In this document: piece after piece, positions 9,671 through 19,396 of the stretch | Numbering within the stretch: the stretch's first letter is position 1 | How the letters are laid out: every line of letters starts with the position of its first letter | Assembly (NCBI GenBank): GCA_902775595.1 | Contig: CACYNF010000005.1 | Location: 1-55,252 of the forward strand | Source of the DNA: an uncultured bacterium | GTDB taxonomy: Bacteria > Verrucomicrobiota > Kiritimatiellia > RFP12 > UBA1067 | Length of the DNA: 55,252 bases | Direction: 5' to 3' | The notes under the pieces: generated by a model | The model's database searches: none | What the model saw: the letters and a program-made list of their open reading frames with translations, nothing else | What the model was told of the DNA's origin: nothing | Position numbers and translations under genes: made by a program

Positions 9671-11232
9671 TACAGGTTCTTCAGGTCCAGCGCGAGCAGG
9701 AACTCGGGGTTGGACTGCGTCTTCTTGAGGGAATTCAGAACCGACTTCATCGCGCTCTCGGGACCGGCGTCTGAGAGGATGCGACGCATGCCCCACGTCT
9801 TCTCGAGCTCCATCGGGTCAAGCAGCAGGTCTTCCTTGCGCGTCCCGGACTTGTCGATGTCGATCGCGGGATATATGCGCTTGTCCGCAAGGCCGCGGTC
9901 AAGGACAATCTCCATGTTGCCCGTTCCCTTGAACTCCTCGAAGATAACCTCGTCCATCCTCGAGCCCGTGTCGACAAGGCCTGTCGCAATGATCGTGAGC
10001 GAGCCGCCGCCCTCGATGTTGCGCGCCGCGCCGAAGAAGCGCTTCGGACGGTGCATCGCGAGCGCGTCAACACCGCCCGTCAGGATCTTGCCGGAGTGCG
10101 GCTGCACCGTGTTGTAGGCGCGGGCCATGCGCGTAAGCGAGTCCATGAGGATGATGACGTCGCGCCCGTTCTCCACCTGGCGCTTCGACATCTCAAGCAC
10201 CATCTCGGTGACGTTCACGTGGTGCTGCGGCTCCTCGTCGAACGTCGAGGAGAGAACCATCGCCTTGGTGTTGCGCTGCATGTCCGTCACTTCCTCGGGG
10301 CGCTCGTCGATGAGGAGGATTATGAGCATCGCCTCGGGGTAGTTCTTCGAGATGGCGTTGGCCATCTTCTGGAGGAGAACCGTCTTGCCGACGCGCGGCG
10401 GCGCGATGATGAGACCGCGCTGGCCAAAGCCAATCGGCGTGAAGAGGTCCACGACGCGCGTCGAGAACTCCTTTGGATCGGTCTCGAGGATGATGCGCCT
10501 CGTCGGGAACGTCGCCGTGAGGTTCTCGAAGTGGATGACGCGCGCTGCGACGGACGGCTCCTTCCCGTTCACGGTCGCAACGTTGCCGAGGCAGAAGAAC
10601 CGGTCGCGGTCGCGAGGGTCGCGGATCGGCCCCTCGACGATGTCGCCGGTTCTGAGCGCATGGCGGCGGATCTGCTGCTGGGTGACGAAGACGTCCTCCG
10701 GGCACGCGAGGAAGTTGTTCTTCGCGGAGCGCAGGAAGCCGTGACCCTCGCGAACAATCTCAAGGCAGCCCGAGGCGAGCACCGCGCCGCCGTCGGCGAG
10801 ATACCTGCGGATAGCGGCGAAGATAAGTTCGTGCTTGCGGTAGGTGCCGAGTTCCTCGGGGTCTGCCCCGGGCATCATGCGCTCGACGATCTGCGGCGCG
10901 GGCCAGGTCTGGATGTCGGCAAGCCGGTACTCGGGGAGATCGGGATTCCGGTTGGGGTTCGCCGGGGTCTCCGGCTCCTGGGCATGCGGCTCCGTCGGGA
11001 GCGGGGCGTTGAGAAGCGGATTCACGCTCTCTTCGCCGTTCGCGCCGCGAATGGGGGAGTTGTTCGGCTTCGGGCCGCGGCCAAAATTCTTGCCTCCGCG
11101 GTTGCGGAACCGTTTTTTCTGGCCATTGTTGGCCCCTCCGTTGCCGCCCTGCTGCTGGGGCTGGTTCTGCTGAGGCTTCGGCGCGGCCGCCTTGGTGACG
11201 GCGCCCGCAAATACATCGAGTTCTTCTGCCAT
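9670..11232 (-). CDS. rho: Transcription termination factor Rho
   Basis: Rho of 520 aa. Residues about 10-110 form a disordered, N/Q/G/R-rich insert, followed by the N-terminal RNA-binding region ([33 protein letters not shown] shows the cold-shock-like fold) and the RecA-type motor: Walker A PPRVGKT, Walker [17 protein letters not shown], and the Q/R loops ([21 protein letters not shown]). Rho is a hexameric RNA translocase that ends transcription. Such N-terminal inserts occur in Rho of Bacteroidota and other phyla. Start at ATG 11232 (MAEELDVF); in-frame codons farther upstream fall in repeat sequence. It sits between coaE and uvrA and shares one base with the uvrA start. Confidence 0.97.
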   Translation of the reverse strand: MAEELDVFAGAVTKAAAPKPQQNQPQQQGGNGGANNGQKKRFRNRGGKNFGRGPKPNNSPIRGANGEESVNPLLNAPLPTEPHAQEPETPANPNRNPDLPEYRLADIQTWPAPQIVERMMPGADPEELGTYRKHELIFAAIRRYLADGGAVLASGCLEIVREGHGFLRSAKNNFLACPEDVFVTQQQIRRHALRTGDIVEGPIRDPRDRDRFFCLGNVATVNGKEPSVAARVIHFENLTATFPTRRIILETDPKEFSTRVVDLFTPIGFGQRGLIIAPPRVGKTVLLQKMANAISKNYPEAMLIILLIDERPEEVTDMQRNTKAMVLSSTFDEEPQHHVNVTEMVLEMSKRQVENGRDVIILMDSLTRMARAYNTVQPHSGKILTGGVDALAMHRPKRFFGAARNIEGGGSLTIIATGLVDTGSRMDEVIFEEFKGTGNMEIVLDRGLADKRIYPAIDIDKSGTRKEDLLLDPMELEKTWGMRRILSDAGPESAMKSVLNSLKKTQSNPEFLLALDLKNL

Positions 11233-11250
11233 AATCTTATCTGTCTTTTT

Positions 11251-11302
11251 CAGCCGTGTAGATCGTGTAGGGCGTTTCTGCATGTTCTACACGTTCTACA
11301 TG
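11251..11302. repeat. GTGTAGA / TTCTACAC inverted repeat between coaE and rho
   Basis: CCGTGTAGATCGTGTAG (from 11254) and CTACACGTTCTACATGG (about 11286-11302) are imperfect inverted copies. Related TTCTACACG strings recur at 49692-49718, 52677-52703 and 54411-54423, making this a dispersed family. It fills nearly the whole coaE-rho gap. Confidence 0.6.
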
Positions 11303-11303
11303 G

Positions 11304-11936
11304 TTAATCATTCGGTAGTTTTGGCTGCATTTGTTTCTGCATTACAAACTTGAGGAACGCGGCCGCTTGCACTTTGAGCTCCTCGGCTGTTCCGTCGTTA
11401 TGGATGACATAGTGCGAACGCTTGGCCTTATCCTCGACCGGCATCTGCGCTGCAAGACGGGCTTCTGCTTCCGCGCGCGTCATCCCCCTCGTCGTCATCA
11501 TCCGTTCGATCTGCTTTTCCCGGGATGAGACAACGCAGCATATTATATCAAAATTTTTCTCCCAGTGTGCTTCGAAAAGGAGGGGGATGACTGCGACACG
11601 AACAGGACCACCGAGACCACCGGGACTATCGAGACAGGCGATAGTCCCGTTCGTCCTGTCTGTCCCGGTGGTCCCGTCTGTCACGTTCGTCCCGTCAAAC
11701 CACTCGTCGATTCTCGCCTTCACGATCGGGTGGATCTTCGCCTCAAGTGCGCGGCGCTTCTCCGGGTCGGAAAACACTTCGGCGGCGATGCGGCGGCGCT
11801 CCTCGGGATCGGGAAGGATTTCGTGCACGACATCGTCGGCATCAAGCGTCTCGACGCCGAGTTCGTTCAAGAACTTGGAGAGGAGGGATTTCCCGCAGGC
11901 AATCCCCCCAGTCAGCGCTATCTTGGAACTTTTCAG
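11304..11936 (-). CDS. coaE: Dephospho-CoA kinase (CoaE), probable CTG start
   Basis: The last step of coenzyme A synthesis, phosphorylating the 3'-hydroxyl of dephospho-CoA. From the CTG at 11936 the protein is 210 aa and begins [16 protein letters not shown], which supplies the P-loop, followed by the LDADDVVHE substrate-binding motif, PLLFEA and [14 protein letters not shown]. No ATG, GTG or TTG exists in frame between the P-loop and the preceding in-frame stop; the first such codon (TTG 11870) would remove the P-loop. The CTG overlaps the secretin stop as CTGA, the same 4-nt geometry as the ATGA overlaps elsewhere in this cluster, and AGAGG lies just upstream. An extra segment ([17 protein letters not shown]..., nt about 11597-11697) is a repeat-derived in-frame insertion. 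Confidence 0.9.
   Translation of the reverse strand: MKSSKIALTGGIACGKSLLSKFLNELGVETLDADDVVHEILPDPEERRRIAAEVFSDPEKRRALEAKIHPIVKARIDEWFDGTNVTDGTTGTDRTNGTIACLDSPGGLGGPVRVAVIPLLFEAHWEKNFDIICCVVSSREKQIERMMTTRGMTRAEAEARLAAQMPVEDKAKRSHYVIHNDGTAEELKVQAAAFLKFVMQKQMQPKLPND
11542..11547 (-). promoter_or_regulatory. Possible internal -10 box in coaE
   Basis: The minus strand reads TTTTGATATAAT, identical over 12 nt to the recA and RAYT upstream motifs. It could give rho a separate promoter, but it is coding sequence (FDII) and no -35 is evident. Confidence 0.25.
11597..11697. repeat. Hairpin-forming GGGAC-rich repeat inside coaE
   Basis: GGGACTATC (11622-11630) and GATAGTCCC (11640-11648) form a perfect 9-bp stem with a 9-nt loop. 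The flanks are degenerate CAGGAC/GGGAC/ACCACC units that continue the pairing imperfectly. It encodes a low-complexity Thr/Gly/Asn stretch not expected in CoaE. Confidence 0.65.
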
Positions 11937-14900
11937 TTTGCCTCTGCTTCGGGCGCTTCCTTCACGTCAGCGGCACCGGCGGACTGCTCGGTGAGCTCGA
12001 AGCCGTCGTTGTGCATCTCGCGGCCACGGCCGTCGACGATGCGGGTCGTGACGAAGATGAGGAGGTTGCGCTTCGAGGTCTGCTCGGAGTGGCTGCGGAA
12101 GAGACGCCCGATGAACGGAATATCGCCGAGGAACGGGATCTTGTCGTCCATCGCCGGGCGGGCCTCGGTGATGAGGCCGCCCATGACGATCGTGGCGCCG
12201 GGATACACGCTGACCTTCGAGTCGACGGAGCGGACGTGGAAGAACGGCTGCTCCATCGGGGCGTCATAGTAGGTCATGTTGTCGTTGCCGGTGGCCGTGA
12301 GATTGTCGAGCGCCCTTGTGGCCGAATTGACGGCGGTGTTGGCAAAGTCGGCCTTCATTGCATCGCTAATGCCGGTACCAAGCGTCGTAAGCACATCGGA
12401 AAGACCCGTCAGGATGTCGCCGATGCCCATGAAGTTCTGCATCTGCGAAGAATTCCCGGTGAACGGAATCTTCATGCCGTAGTTCTTCCACGTCGGCTCG
12501 TCGACGACCTGGGTGTTGAGCTCGAGGTCGACTACGTTGCCGTCGTCGGTCAAGGTCGGGGTGACCTGGAGAATGACGCCGACTTCGCGCATCGTGAAGC
12601 TCTGCGGCTCGACGACCGCGAGAATCGCGGACTGCGAACCGCCGCCGTAGCCGCCGCCGCTGCTGGACGAGCTCGACTGGAGCTGGACGTCGTAGTCGGT
12701 CGGGTAGATGTACTCGGTGACGACCTTCATTACGGCTTCTTCGCCAGGACGCGTCAGCACCTTCGGCGCAGAAAGGAGGTCGGTGTCGCTGCGCTGCGAA
12801 AGCATGTGGAGAATCATCGAGAGATCGGCCGAACCGAGGAAGGCGTTAAGCCTCATGAACTGGTCGTTCGTCGACTTCGACTCTCCCGAGATGTGGTTGC
12901 TGAGCGTAGAGAGGTAACGCTGGCCGGTAGAATAGTCCTCGCCGAACGCGTTGATGCCCACATTGCGGCTGCTGCGGTTCTGCCAGGGATTCCTGTTCGC
13001 AGCGCTCCAATGCTTCCACGATGTAGCACCGACGCCGCCGGGAACGGCAAGAGGCTCCCTCGTCAGCACCGTCGTAGAAGAGGAGGATGCAGAGGTGTTG
13101 CCCGTAAGGGGATCGGTGGGGTTGCCGCCGCTGGGGTCGATGCCGCCCGAAGTGCTCGTCGAAGTCCCGCCAGAGGTCGAAGAGGAGTACTTCCAGTACT
13201 GGGGCTTCTCGCTCCCCGACGGCCAGCGCGTGCCGGCCTCGGAGCTGAACCCGCCGTCACGTATGCCAAGGGCCCGCGCGAGATGCCTGTTGAGGCCGAG
13301 CGTGTAGTCGCTGTTGAGAATCCACTCGAAGCCGAGAGAGTTGAGGTCGTCCTGGCAGACCTCTATGAACCTCGTCTCTATCTCGACGAGCGTGACCTGC
13401 TGGTTGAGCTGTGCGAGGACATTCTCGAACTCAGCGAGGTTTTCCTGGGTGTTCTTGACGAAGAGCCGTCCGACGGTCTTCACGTAGAAGATGGAGCTGC
13501 CCTCGGGCCACTTGACGCCGAGAAGCGAGAAGAACTCCTTCCAGTCCCTCTGCTCGTTCTCCTCGCCTTCGTCAGCCGAACGGTTCGAACCTCCGCCGAA
13601 ACCAGTCGAAGACTTCATGGACTTGATGTCCTCGGTCGCGCTGCCCATCTTCTCGGTGAAGGAGGAGAGCACCGGGAACGAGCGCGTGACGAGCTCTTCG
13701 ACCGACATGTCCTTGTGCATGACCATGACAATCGGCCCCTGCACGGTAAACTTGTATTCAACAGACTCGCAGACGAGCTTCAACGCATCGTAGAACGTGA
13801 TGTCGCTCGCCGTGATCATCGGGATGACCGGCACGCCAAGCGGCCCGCCGGCATTCGCCGCATCGTCGGAACCAGTGTCGGAGAAGTCGTCGGCGTCTTC
13901 GCTCGGCGTGGCGGAAGCCTGCATGCGGACAGCCTCGGGCGTCTTGAGGACGAAGTTGAAGCCGCGCTGCTCAAGCGGAATCTCGGGACGGTCGAAATCC
14001 TTCGACGCGCCGCGGAAATACTCGACGGCGTCAATGATAGTCGCCGGCGGCTTGAACGAGATCGCCGGGAGGCGCATCTCCTTCATGCGCTGGATGATCG
14101 ACTGCTCGATCGTGCGCTCGCCGTTCTTGGGGTCGGGCTTTGCCTTGACTGTGGCGCCCTTCTTCTCGTCGCGGTCCTTTGCATCGGTGGCGTAGGGAGG
14201 ACGCCACGCCCTGTCGACGTCGGCTATCCACTTTTCGCGGGCCACATCACGCTCCTGCTTCAGGATGACGTCGCTCTTGCGGACGATGGAGTCCCTGAGG
14301 CGGATCGCCTCCTGGTTGTAGGGATCCTTGACGAGCACCAGTTCGCACTCGTCGAGCGCGAGGTCGAGCTCGCGCTGCGCAAGAAGCTGCCTCGCGCGCT
14401 TCAGATGGCGGCGCTCCGTCTCGCGGCGCTGCTTGTAGTCGGCCTCATTGCGGCGATGCAGAATCTCGCTCACATCAGTCTTGTTCGCATCGGGATCCTC
14501 GGCGTTGAGCCACGCCTCGAGCTGGCGACGGGCCTTCGGATGGCGAAGGTCGACGGCCTTCTCCATATACTTGATCGCGCGGGCGCGGCGGCCGGTGCGC
14601 TCTTCCTCGAGCGCGGCCCTGTAGAGACCCTCGGCGATACCCTCGGTGCACTCGCTCTTGTAGCGCATCGCAGTGGGACTGTCGTTGAGAAGCTTGACCG
14701 CAATGCCGTAGTGACGGACAGCCTCGACATACTGTCCGCTCGCCATCGCGTCCTTCGCCTCGCGGATTTCACGCATGGCCTGGACGTCCAATGCCTCGCG
14801 ACGCAGCTTTTCGGTCGTGAGAATCTCGTCGATGAGCTTGCCGTCCTTCCTGTTGGCAAGGGTAGGCGGATTATTGATGTCGGGAACGTCGTCGTTCGGC

Positions 14901-15565
14901 TCCTCATCAGGTTCCGGCAATGGATCCTTGTCCGACGGTTCTTTGGGGGCAGGTTCTTCGGCCGTAGGCGCCTCTGGCTTCGAATCGCTGTCTTCGGCGG
15001 CAAGCTCGTCAAGAAGATCAAGCGCATCATCAACCTTTTCCTCTGCCGCCGCAGGCTCCTCGGCTGCAGGCTCTTCGACCTTCTCCTCGGCCGCGGGCTC
15101 TTCGGCCGCGGGCTCTTCGGCCGCGGGCGCAGGCTCCTCGGCCGCGGGCGCAGGCTCTTCAGCCGCGGGCTCTTCGGCCGCAGGCGCAGGCTCTTCAGCC
15201 GCAGGCTCTTCAGCTGCAGGCTCTTCAGCAGCGGGCTCCTCGGCCGCAGGCTCTTCAGCCGCAGGCGCGGGCTCTTCAGCAGCGGGCTCCTCAGCTGCGG
15301 GCTCCTCGGCAGCAGGCTCCTCAGCCGCAGCCGCGGGCTCTTCAGCCGTAGGCTCCTCGGCCGCGGGCTCTTCAGCCGCGGGCTCTTCGGCCGCAGGCTC
15401 CTCGGCCTTCTCCTCGGCCGCGGGCGCAGCGGTCTCGGCCGCTGGGGATTCGCCCTCAAGATCGGCCAGAAGGTCGTCAAGGTCGTCCTGAGCATTCATG
15501 CTCTGTCCAATCGCAATGAAAGCGATGGTTGCCGTCAGCGCGACATATGTCCTGAGGTTCGTCAT
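11933..15565 (-). CDS. pilQ: PilQ-like secretin (Amuc_1098-type) with AEEP repeat region
   Basis: 1210 aa. A signal peptide (about residues 1-25, ending QSMNA) is followed by a low-complexity region of about 145 residues built of [16 protein letters not shown] units (about 45-190), a helical TPR-like region, N-domain segments and the C-terminal secretin core. The core ends with the family hallmark [26 protein letters not shown] and [11 protein letters not shown]. Secretins form outer-membrane channels for type IV pili or type II secretion. ATG 15565 is chosen over 15592 because AGGAG lies 11-12 nt upstream and the signal peptide begins there. It has its own promoter (15598-15626). Gene order matches the Akkermansia Amuc_1098-1102 locus. 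Confidence 0.92.
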   Translation of the reverse strand: MTNLRTYVALTATIAFIAIGQSMNAQDDLDDLLADLEGESPAAETAAPAAEEKAEEPAAEEPAAEEPAAEEPTAEEPAAAAEEPAAEEPAAEEPAAEEPAPAAEEPAAEEPAAEEPAAEEPAAEEPAPAAEEPAAEEPAPAAEEPAPAAEEPAAEEPAAEEKVEEPAAEEPAAAEEKVDDALDLLDELAAEDSDSKPEAPTAEEPAPKEPSDKDPLPEPDEEPNDDVPDINNPPTLANRKDGKLIDEILTTEKLRREALDVQAMREIREAKDAMASGQYVEAVRHYGIAVKLLNDSPTAMRYKSECTEGIAEGLYRAALEEERTGRRARAIKYMEKAVDLRHPKARRQLEAWLNAEDPDANKTDVSEILHRRNEADYKQRRETERRHLKRARQLLAQRELDLALDECELVLVKDPYNQEAIRLRDSIVRKSDVILKQERDVAREKWIADVDRAWRPPYATDAKDRDEKKGATVKAKPDPKNGERTIEQSIIQRMKEMRLPAISFKPPATIIDAVEYFRGASKDFDRPEIPLEQRGFNFVLKTPEAVRMQASATPSEDADDFSDTGSDDAANAGGPLGVPVIPMITASDITFYDALKLVCESVEYKFTVQGPIVMVMHKDMSVEELVTRSFPVLSSFTEKMGSATEDIKSMKSSTGFGGGSNRSADEGEENEQRDWKEFFSLLGVKWPEGSSIFYVKTVGRLFVKNTQENLAEFENVLAQLNQQVTLVEIETRFIEVCQDDLNSLGFEWILNSDYTLGLNRHLARALGIRDGGFSSEAGTRWPSGSEKPQYWKYSSSTSGGTSTSTSGGIDPSGGNPTDPLTGNTSASSSSTTVLTREPLAVPGGVGATSWKHWSAANRNPWQNRSSRNVGINAFGEDYSTGQRYLSTLSNHISGESKSTNDQFMRLNAFLGSADLSMILHMLSQRSDTDLLSAPKVLTRPGEEAVMKVVTEYIYPTDYDVQLQSSSSSSGGGYGGGSQSAILAVVEPQSFTMREVGVILQVTPTLTDDGNVVDLELNTQVVDEPTWKNYGMKIPFTGNSSQMQNFMGIGDILTGLSDVLTTLGTGISDAMKADFANTAVNSATRALDNLTATGNDNMTYYDAPMEQPFFHVRSVDSKVSVYPGATIVMGGLITEARPAMDDKIPFLGDIPFIGRLFRSHSEQTSKRNLLIFVTTRIVDGRGREMHNDGFELTEQSAGAADVKEAPEAEAN

Positions 15566-15597
15566 ATCGAACTTGCTCCTAATGAGTTGCATTGCGT

Positions 15598-15626
15598 ATT
15601 ATATCCTAATTCTTTTTACTGTTCAA
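15598..15626 (-). promoter_or_regulatory. Sigma70-type promoter of the secretin gene
   Basis: Minus strand: TTGAAC (15621-15626), 17-nt spacer, TATAAT (15598-15603), then a leader of about 25-30 nt to ATG 15565. The -35 overlaps the last codons of the upstream gene. It would allow secretin, coaE and rho to be expressed apart from the upstream pilus genes. Confidence 0.75.
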
Positions 15627-16701
15627 GGGTCTCGATCGTACGAATTTTCCCAAGCAACGCGTCTTCAAGGGCGACCTTCGCACCCTTTCCGACGCTTTTC
15701 ACGTCCACAACTTTGTACTTGCTTCCATAAAGATCAATCGTATCGCCAACGGTCACGGAGAACGTCTTCGTCTCTCCGCGGCTGAACTCGAGCGTCGCCT
15801 TGACATCGACGGGCTTGCGTTTTTCGTCGAGCGCGAGGGGGATCTCCTTCCCGTCTTTCTTCCGTACAAGCGTCGCGGCGGAGACATCGACCGAGCGCTC
15901 GACGTTAGATCCCTTGATCTTGACTTTCTTCTCCTTCTGCTCGAACGACTTGGCGGTGAAGCCAGTGTCGCCAATCTCCCCGCCGACGAGCACGGAGTAG
16001 CGATAACCGTTCTTCCCGTAGTCGTTGCGGCGCTTCGGATCGAAGAACTCGAGCTTCATGCCGCTCGGGGTCTTCATGTACGAGCGCAGGTAGAACGGGA
16101 GCACCGTCTCCTTAAGCGGCAAAACAACCTTCAGCGAATCAAGGTAGTCGGGGTGCGAGTTCCTGTCGGACGGATCTGTCCCCGCCGCATATTCCTCGGC
16201 ATTGGTGAAGCCATCGCCGTCCTTGTCCTCATTCGCATCGTTCCTGGTGGGATCGAGTCCGTACTTCTTCTCCCAGTCGTCCGGCAGTCCGTCTCCGTCG
16301 GCATCAACCACCGCCTTCTCCGGCTCGGCCTGAGTCTCGCCGCACAGCGGGCATACCTTCGTTCCGTCCTTTATGGGCTTCTTGCAGGCCTGGCAGAACA
16401 CACGCTTCTCGGAGGCGAGGAAGTTGCCCGCGGCGTCGTCGATCTCGGCGAGGGTAGGCGGCTTGACCGCGAACTGAAGGGCGCGCTCATAAGGCGTCAT
16501 GTCCACCGGCTTGACGCCTGTACCGGCCTTCTTCGCGGACTTGAGGCGGCTGACGACCACCGCCGCGTTTTCGTCCGGATCGCCGCCGCCCGTCATTACG
16601 AAGAGCGCCACGCCCGCGACAAGCGCAACGACTCCCGCCGCCGCGACGAGCCAATCCCAGTGTGCGGCGAAAAACCCGCCTTCGGAATTCCTGGAGATCA
16701 T
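15616..16701 (-). CDS. Amuc_1099-like protein with zinc ribbon and TSP3-type Ca-binding repeats
   Basis: 361 aa with one N-terminal membrane helix (about residues 14-36, LVAAAGVVALVAGVALFVM) and the rest probably periplasmic. A CxxC...CxxC zinc ribbon (FCQACKKPIKDGTKVCPLCG, about 102-121) is followed by two thrombospondin type 3-like Ca-binding motifs (DADGDGLPDDWEKKYGLDP and DKDGDGFTNAEEY). Position and topology match Amuc_1099; sequence identity cannot be measured here. It overlaps the upstream gene by 4 nt (ATGA). The likely role is an assembly component between the inner-membrane platform and the secretin. A cytosolic-style zinc ribbon on a membrane-anchored protein is unusual. Confidence 0.7.
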   Translation of the reverse strand: MISRNSEGGFFAAHWDWLVAAAGVVALVAGVALFVMTGGGDPDENAAVVVSRLKSAKKAGTGVKPVDMTPYERALQFAVKPPTLAEIDDAAGNFLASEKRVFCQACKKPIKDGTKVCPLCGETQAEPEKAVVDADGDGLPDDWEKKYGLDPTRNDANEDKDGDGFTNAEEYAAGTDPSDRNSHPDYLDSLKVVLPLKETVLPFYLRSYMKTPSGMKLEFFDPKRRNDYGKNGYRYSVLVGGEIGDTGFTAKSFEQKEKKVKIKGSNVERSVDVSAATLVRKKDGKEIPLALDEKRKPVDVKATLEFSRGETKTFSVTVGDTIDLYGSKYKVVDVKSVGKGAKVALEDALLGKIRTIETLEQ

Positions 16702-17759
16702 TCTTCGCCCTCCTTCACATCCTTGTCGCCGTCGGCTTCTGGGGCCGGCTCGGCCTCGCCTGCGGCCGCCTTCGCAGCCGACCCGAAATCATATGTTGCG
16801 ATGCTTGCGCGGACGAGGAACGGATCCTCCTTCGCAGGATCGTTGACAATGCCCTTGTCCGCATCCGCGGCGCCCTCCTGCTCGGCGGCATCGGCCCCGA
16901 ACTCCGCCTCGGCCGCGCCGCGGCGCCTCCGCCGCGGACGAGAGGACTGCTGCTCGGCAACTGCACCCCTCTTGTCTCCCTCGCCGAGGGCCTTGCCGAT
17001 TGTATCCCCCTCTCTGGAGAAATCAAGCGCCTCGACGACAATGAACCGCTCGCATGTCGCAAGGGCGTTGACCGCCTTTACAAGGGCCGCCGGCCTGGTG
17101 CGGAATTCGACCACGTACTTCTCCTCGGTGTAGACGGGCTTCTCCTCCTCGGCGCCTTTTTTCTTGCGCTTCTTGGACTTCTTGGCGTCCTTCGGCTCGG
17201 CCGCAGCCTGCGGCTGCTTCGCGATGCCCGGCTCGATGCGGACAAGCTCGACGATTCCACAAGCCTGCAACGTCTCCACCAGCGTGCGGATGTCGGCCCA
17301 CTGGCGCTGGAGCTGCGGAAGCTTCTCCTTTTCGGGCAGCTTGTCGCCCGTCACGAAGTCTGGGAATCCAAACGAGAAGTCGGGCTTCACGATCTTGCCG
17401 CCTACACCCCCGGGAAGTTCCGAGAGCGCACGCGCCTCGTCTACAAGCTTCTGCTTGAATGCGGCCTCGTTGACGTCGGCGGCGATCACCCGGTCTCCGG
17501 CAGCCACCGTGGAGACTGCGGCCTCGGTCCAGCCGGCAAGCGCGTCGCGGTTTTTGTTTACGGCGGCGACGCTGGCGGGATCGGGGCTTATCGCGGCCCC
17601 GAGAAGCGCCCTCACCGCGGCGGCGTTGCTTTCGGAACTCTCCGCGGCCTCGGACTTCGCGGAATAGGCGTCGAACGCGAGATACCCGAGCACGGCCGAG
17701 ACGACAAGCGAAACGCCGCCTATCGAAAGCATCACTATCTGGTTCTTTGAGATGTTCAT
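16698..17759 (-). CDS. Amuc_1100-like pilus-associated membrane protein
   Basis: 353 aa. One N-terminal membrane helix (about residues 9-29) is followed by a periplasmic domain. The central block (LVETLQACGIVELVRIEPG ... VEFRTRPAALVKAVNALATCERFIVVEALDFSRE) follows the same order of features as Akkermansia Amuc_1100 (KLAECGL, a charged strand, then an ExxxxG...LKAMNAI helix and a return strand). This is a PilO-like double ferredoxin-type fold. A low-complexity Lys/Ala/Pro linker (AAAEPKDAKKSKKRKKKG) is specific to this protein. It overlaps both neighbours by ATGA. In Akkermansia the homologue is abundant on the outer membrane and is reported to signal through TLR2; whether that holds here is unknown. 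Confidence 0.78.
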   Translation of the reverse strand: MNISKNQIVMLSIGGVSLVVSAVLGYLAFDAYSAKSEAAESSESNAAAVRALLGAAISPDPASVAAVNKNRDALAGWTEAAVSTVAAGDRVIAADVNEAAFKQKLVDEARALSELPGGVGGKIVKPDFSFGFPDFVTGDKLPEKEKLPQLQRQWADIRTLVETLQACGIVELVRIEPGIAKQPQAAAEPKDAKKSKKRKKKGAEEEKPVYTEEKYVVEFRTRPAALVKAVNALATCERFIVVEALDFSREGDTIGKALGEGDKRGAVAEQQSSRPRRRRRGAAEAEFGADAAEQEGAADADKGIVNDPAKEDPFLVRASIATYDFGSAAKAAAGEAEPAPEADGDKDVKEGEE

Positions 17760-19387
17760 CGCGATTCTTCCTTCCCGAACTTGACGACGACGACGATCTG
17801 CTTCAGCGCGGCGTCCTTGCCAACGTCTGTCATCGACTCGATCTTGACGGAATTCGGGTCGACGATGGGCGACCCCTTTATTCTCGCCTCCAGGATCTGG
17901 GCGGCCGTGGAGCCGCCCGTCTTCGTGCGCGAGACGAGCGTCTTGAGGTCGTCGGCCCAGCCGCGCACGGTGATGCGGTCACCCTCCCACTTCTCGATCC
18001 ACATTTCGTTCCCGAGCGCCGTGCGGATGGCCATGAGCTTGCCGACCGACAGGTTGCGCTTCACGAGGAGCGTCTTGAACACGTCCGCCTTGGCGGCTTC
18101 GCGCTCCTCCACGGCGACGGCATCCTTGACCTTCGACTCCACCGAGCGCAGCCGCGACGCCTCGGCCGACACCGCGGAGTTTTCCGCCTCGGCCATTGTT
18201 GCGGAGCGCCGAGCCGCAAGCATCACGAGCGCTAAGGCCGCGATGAACGCGACTGCGCCGATCGCCACGAACGGGATCCTCGCCACGTCCGCGCGCTCTT
18301 TGAGGAGCGACGGCGGAAGGAGGTTTATCGAGAACGTCGCAAGCCCCGCCATGTGGACGGCGAGACCGACCACCGCCGGAAGAAGCGTTCCGTCCGATTC
18401 AAGCGCCTCAGTGTCGATCTTGGGGCCCGTGCCGACAACCGCGAAGGGATTCACGTATTCCACCTCGAGCTGCAGGCTCTCGGAGAAGAAGCGGTCGAGC
18501 TGCGGGAGGAGCGCCGTACCGCCAGTGATGTAGAGCTTGACGGGGACGCTGCCGCCCTGCTGCGAGCGGTAGAAGTTGATTGAACGCGACACTTCGGCGT
18601 GGAGGCGCGTCATCACGGCGCGGCACACCTTGGAGACGCGGTCGCGCGTCTCGTCTTCATCCTCCACGACGCCGCCGAGCGCGACATACGCCGCCTCGCG
18701 CTTGTACGCCTCGGCCTCTTCGGCCGTGCAGCCGAGCGCGGAGGCAATCTCCTTGGTAATCGTGTTGCCGGCGACCGGTATCGAACGGTTGTAGAGCTTG
18801 TCGCCGTCGGCAATCACGAGCGACGTCGTCTTGGAGCCGATGTCGAGAAGGACGCAGCACTCGTCTTCGGCCGCGCCAGCGTAGCGCAGCACGTTGGTGA
18901 TGGCGATCGGGGCGACGTCGACGAGCTCGGGGGTGAAACCCGCGCCGCGCACCGCGGCCGCGATGTCCTCGACCTGGTCGGTCTTCGCGGCGACGATCAT
19001 GACGTTCTTCTCGCCGTTCTCGTTGTCGCCGAGGACCTGGCGGTCGCAGATCATCTCGTCGATCGGGAACGGGATGTTCTGCTCGATCTCGAAACGGATC
19101 ATCTGGTCAAACTTCTCGGCACCGCCCGCCGCCGCGATGGACGCAAAGCGGGGGAACACCATCTGCCCGGAAATCGAGATGGCGACTGGGCCTGGCTTGA
19201 TGCCTTTCTCCCGGACGATGTCGAGAAGCGCCGGGGAAAGCAGCGCGCCCGCGTTGCCCGCGTCAAGCGGAGCGGCAAGGGCGGCAATGCCGTAGTTCAC
19301 GAGCGTGAGCCCGCCTTTGCCGCCTTCGAACTCGGCGAGCTTTACCGCAGAAGCGCCGATGTCGAGTGTTAGGTATCTTTTTGCCAT
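17756..19387 (-). CDS. pilM: PilM-PilN fusion (Amuc_1101-like)
   Basis: 543 aa. Residues 1-345 are a PilM/FtsA-type actin-like ATPase (LTLDIGASAVKLAEF phosphate-1 loop; VLLDIGSKTTSLVIADGD phosphate-2 loop; LYITGGTALLPQLDRFF adenosine motif). A membrane helix follows (about 355-378), then a coiled coil and a PilN-like periplasmic domain (MWIEKWEGDRITVRGWADDL). PilM normally recruits PilN as a separate protein; here the two functions are on one chain, as appears typical of PVC loci. It is the inner-membrane platform of the pilus-like machine. AAGGG lies 7 nt before the ATG, and the gene starts 9 nt after the Amuc_1102-like stop, so it is co-transcribed. Confidence 0.88.
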   Translation of the reverse strand: MAKRYLTLDIGASAVKLAEFEGGKGGLTLVNYGIAALAAPLDAGNAGALLSPALLDIVREKGIKPGPVAISISGQMVFPRFASIAAAGGAEKFDQMIRFEIEQNIPFPIDEMICDRQVLGDNENGEKNVMIVAAKTDQVEDIAAAVRGAGFTPELVDVAPIAITNVLRYAGAAEDECCVLLDIGSKTTSLVIADGDKLYNRSIPVAGNTITKEIASALGCTAEEAEAYKREAAYVALGGVVEDEDETRDRVSKVCRAVMTRLHAEVSRSINFYRSQQGGSVPVKLYITGGTALLPQLDRFFSESLQLEVEYVNPFAVVGTGPKIDTEALESDGTLLPAVVGLAVHMAGLATFSINLLPPSLLKERADVARIPFVAIGAVAFIAALALVMLAARRSATMAEAENSAVSAEASRLRSVESKVKDAVAVEEREAAKADVFKTLLVKRNLSVGKLMAIRTALGNEMWIEKWEGDRITVRGWADDLKTLVSRTKTGGSTAAQILEARIKGSPIVDPNSVKIESMTDVGKDAALKQIVVVVKFGKEESR

Positions 19388-19396
19388 AGCAATCCC

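Noticed and set aside
9671..9796. N-terminal extension of UvrA
   Set aside because: It overlaps the end of rho in another frame and has no UvrA homology; the protein begins at the GTG at 9670.
11747..15730. Long plus-strand open frame opposite the secretin, with an [14 protein letters not shown] stretch
   Set aside because: It is the complement of the AEEP repeat and the secretin coding region; the minus-strand secretin motifs are unambiguous.
15753..15974. Arg/Ser-rich small minus-strand protein
   Set aside because: It is an alternative frame inside the Amuc_1099-like gene with composition typical of shadow frames.
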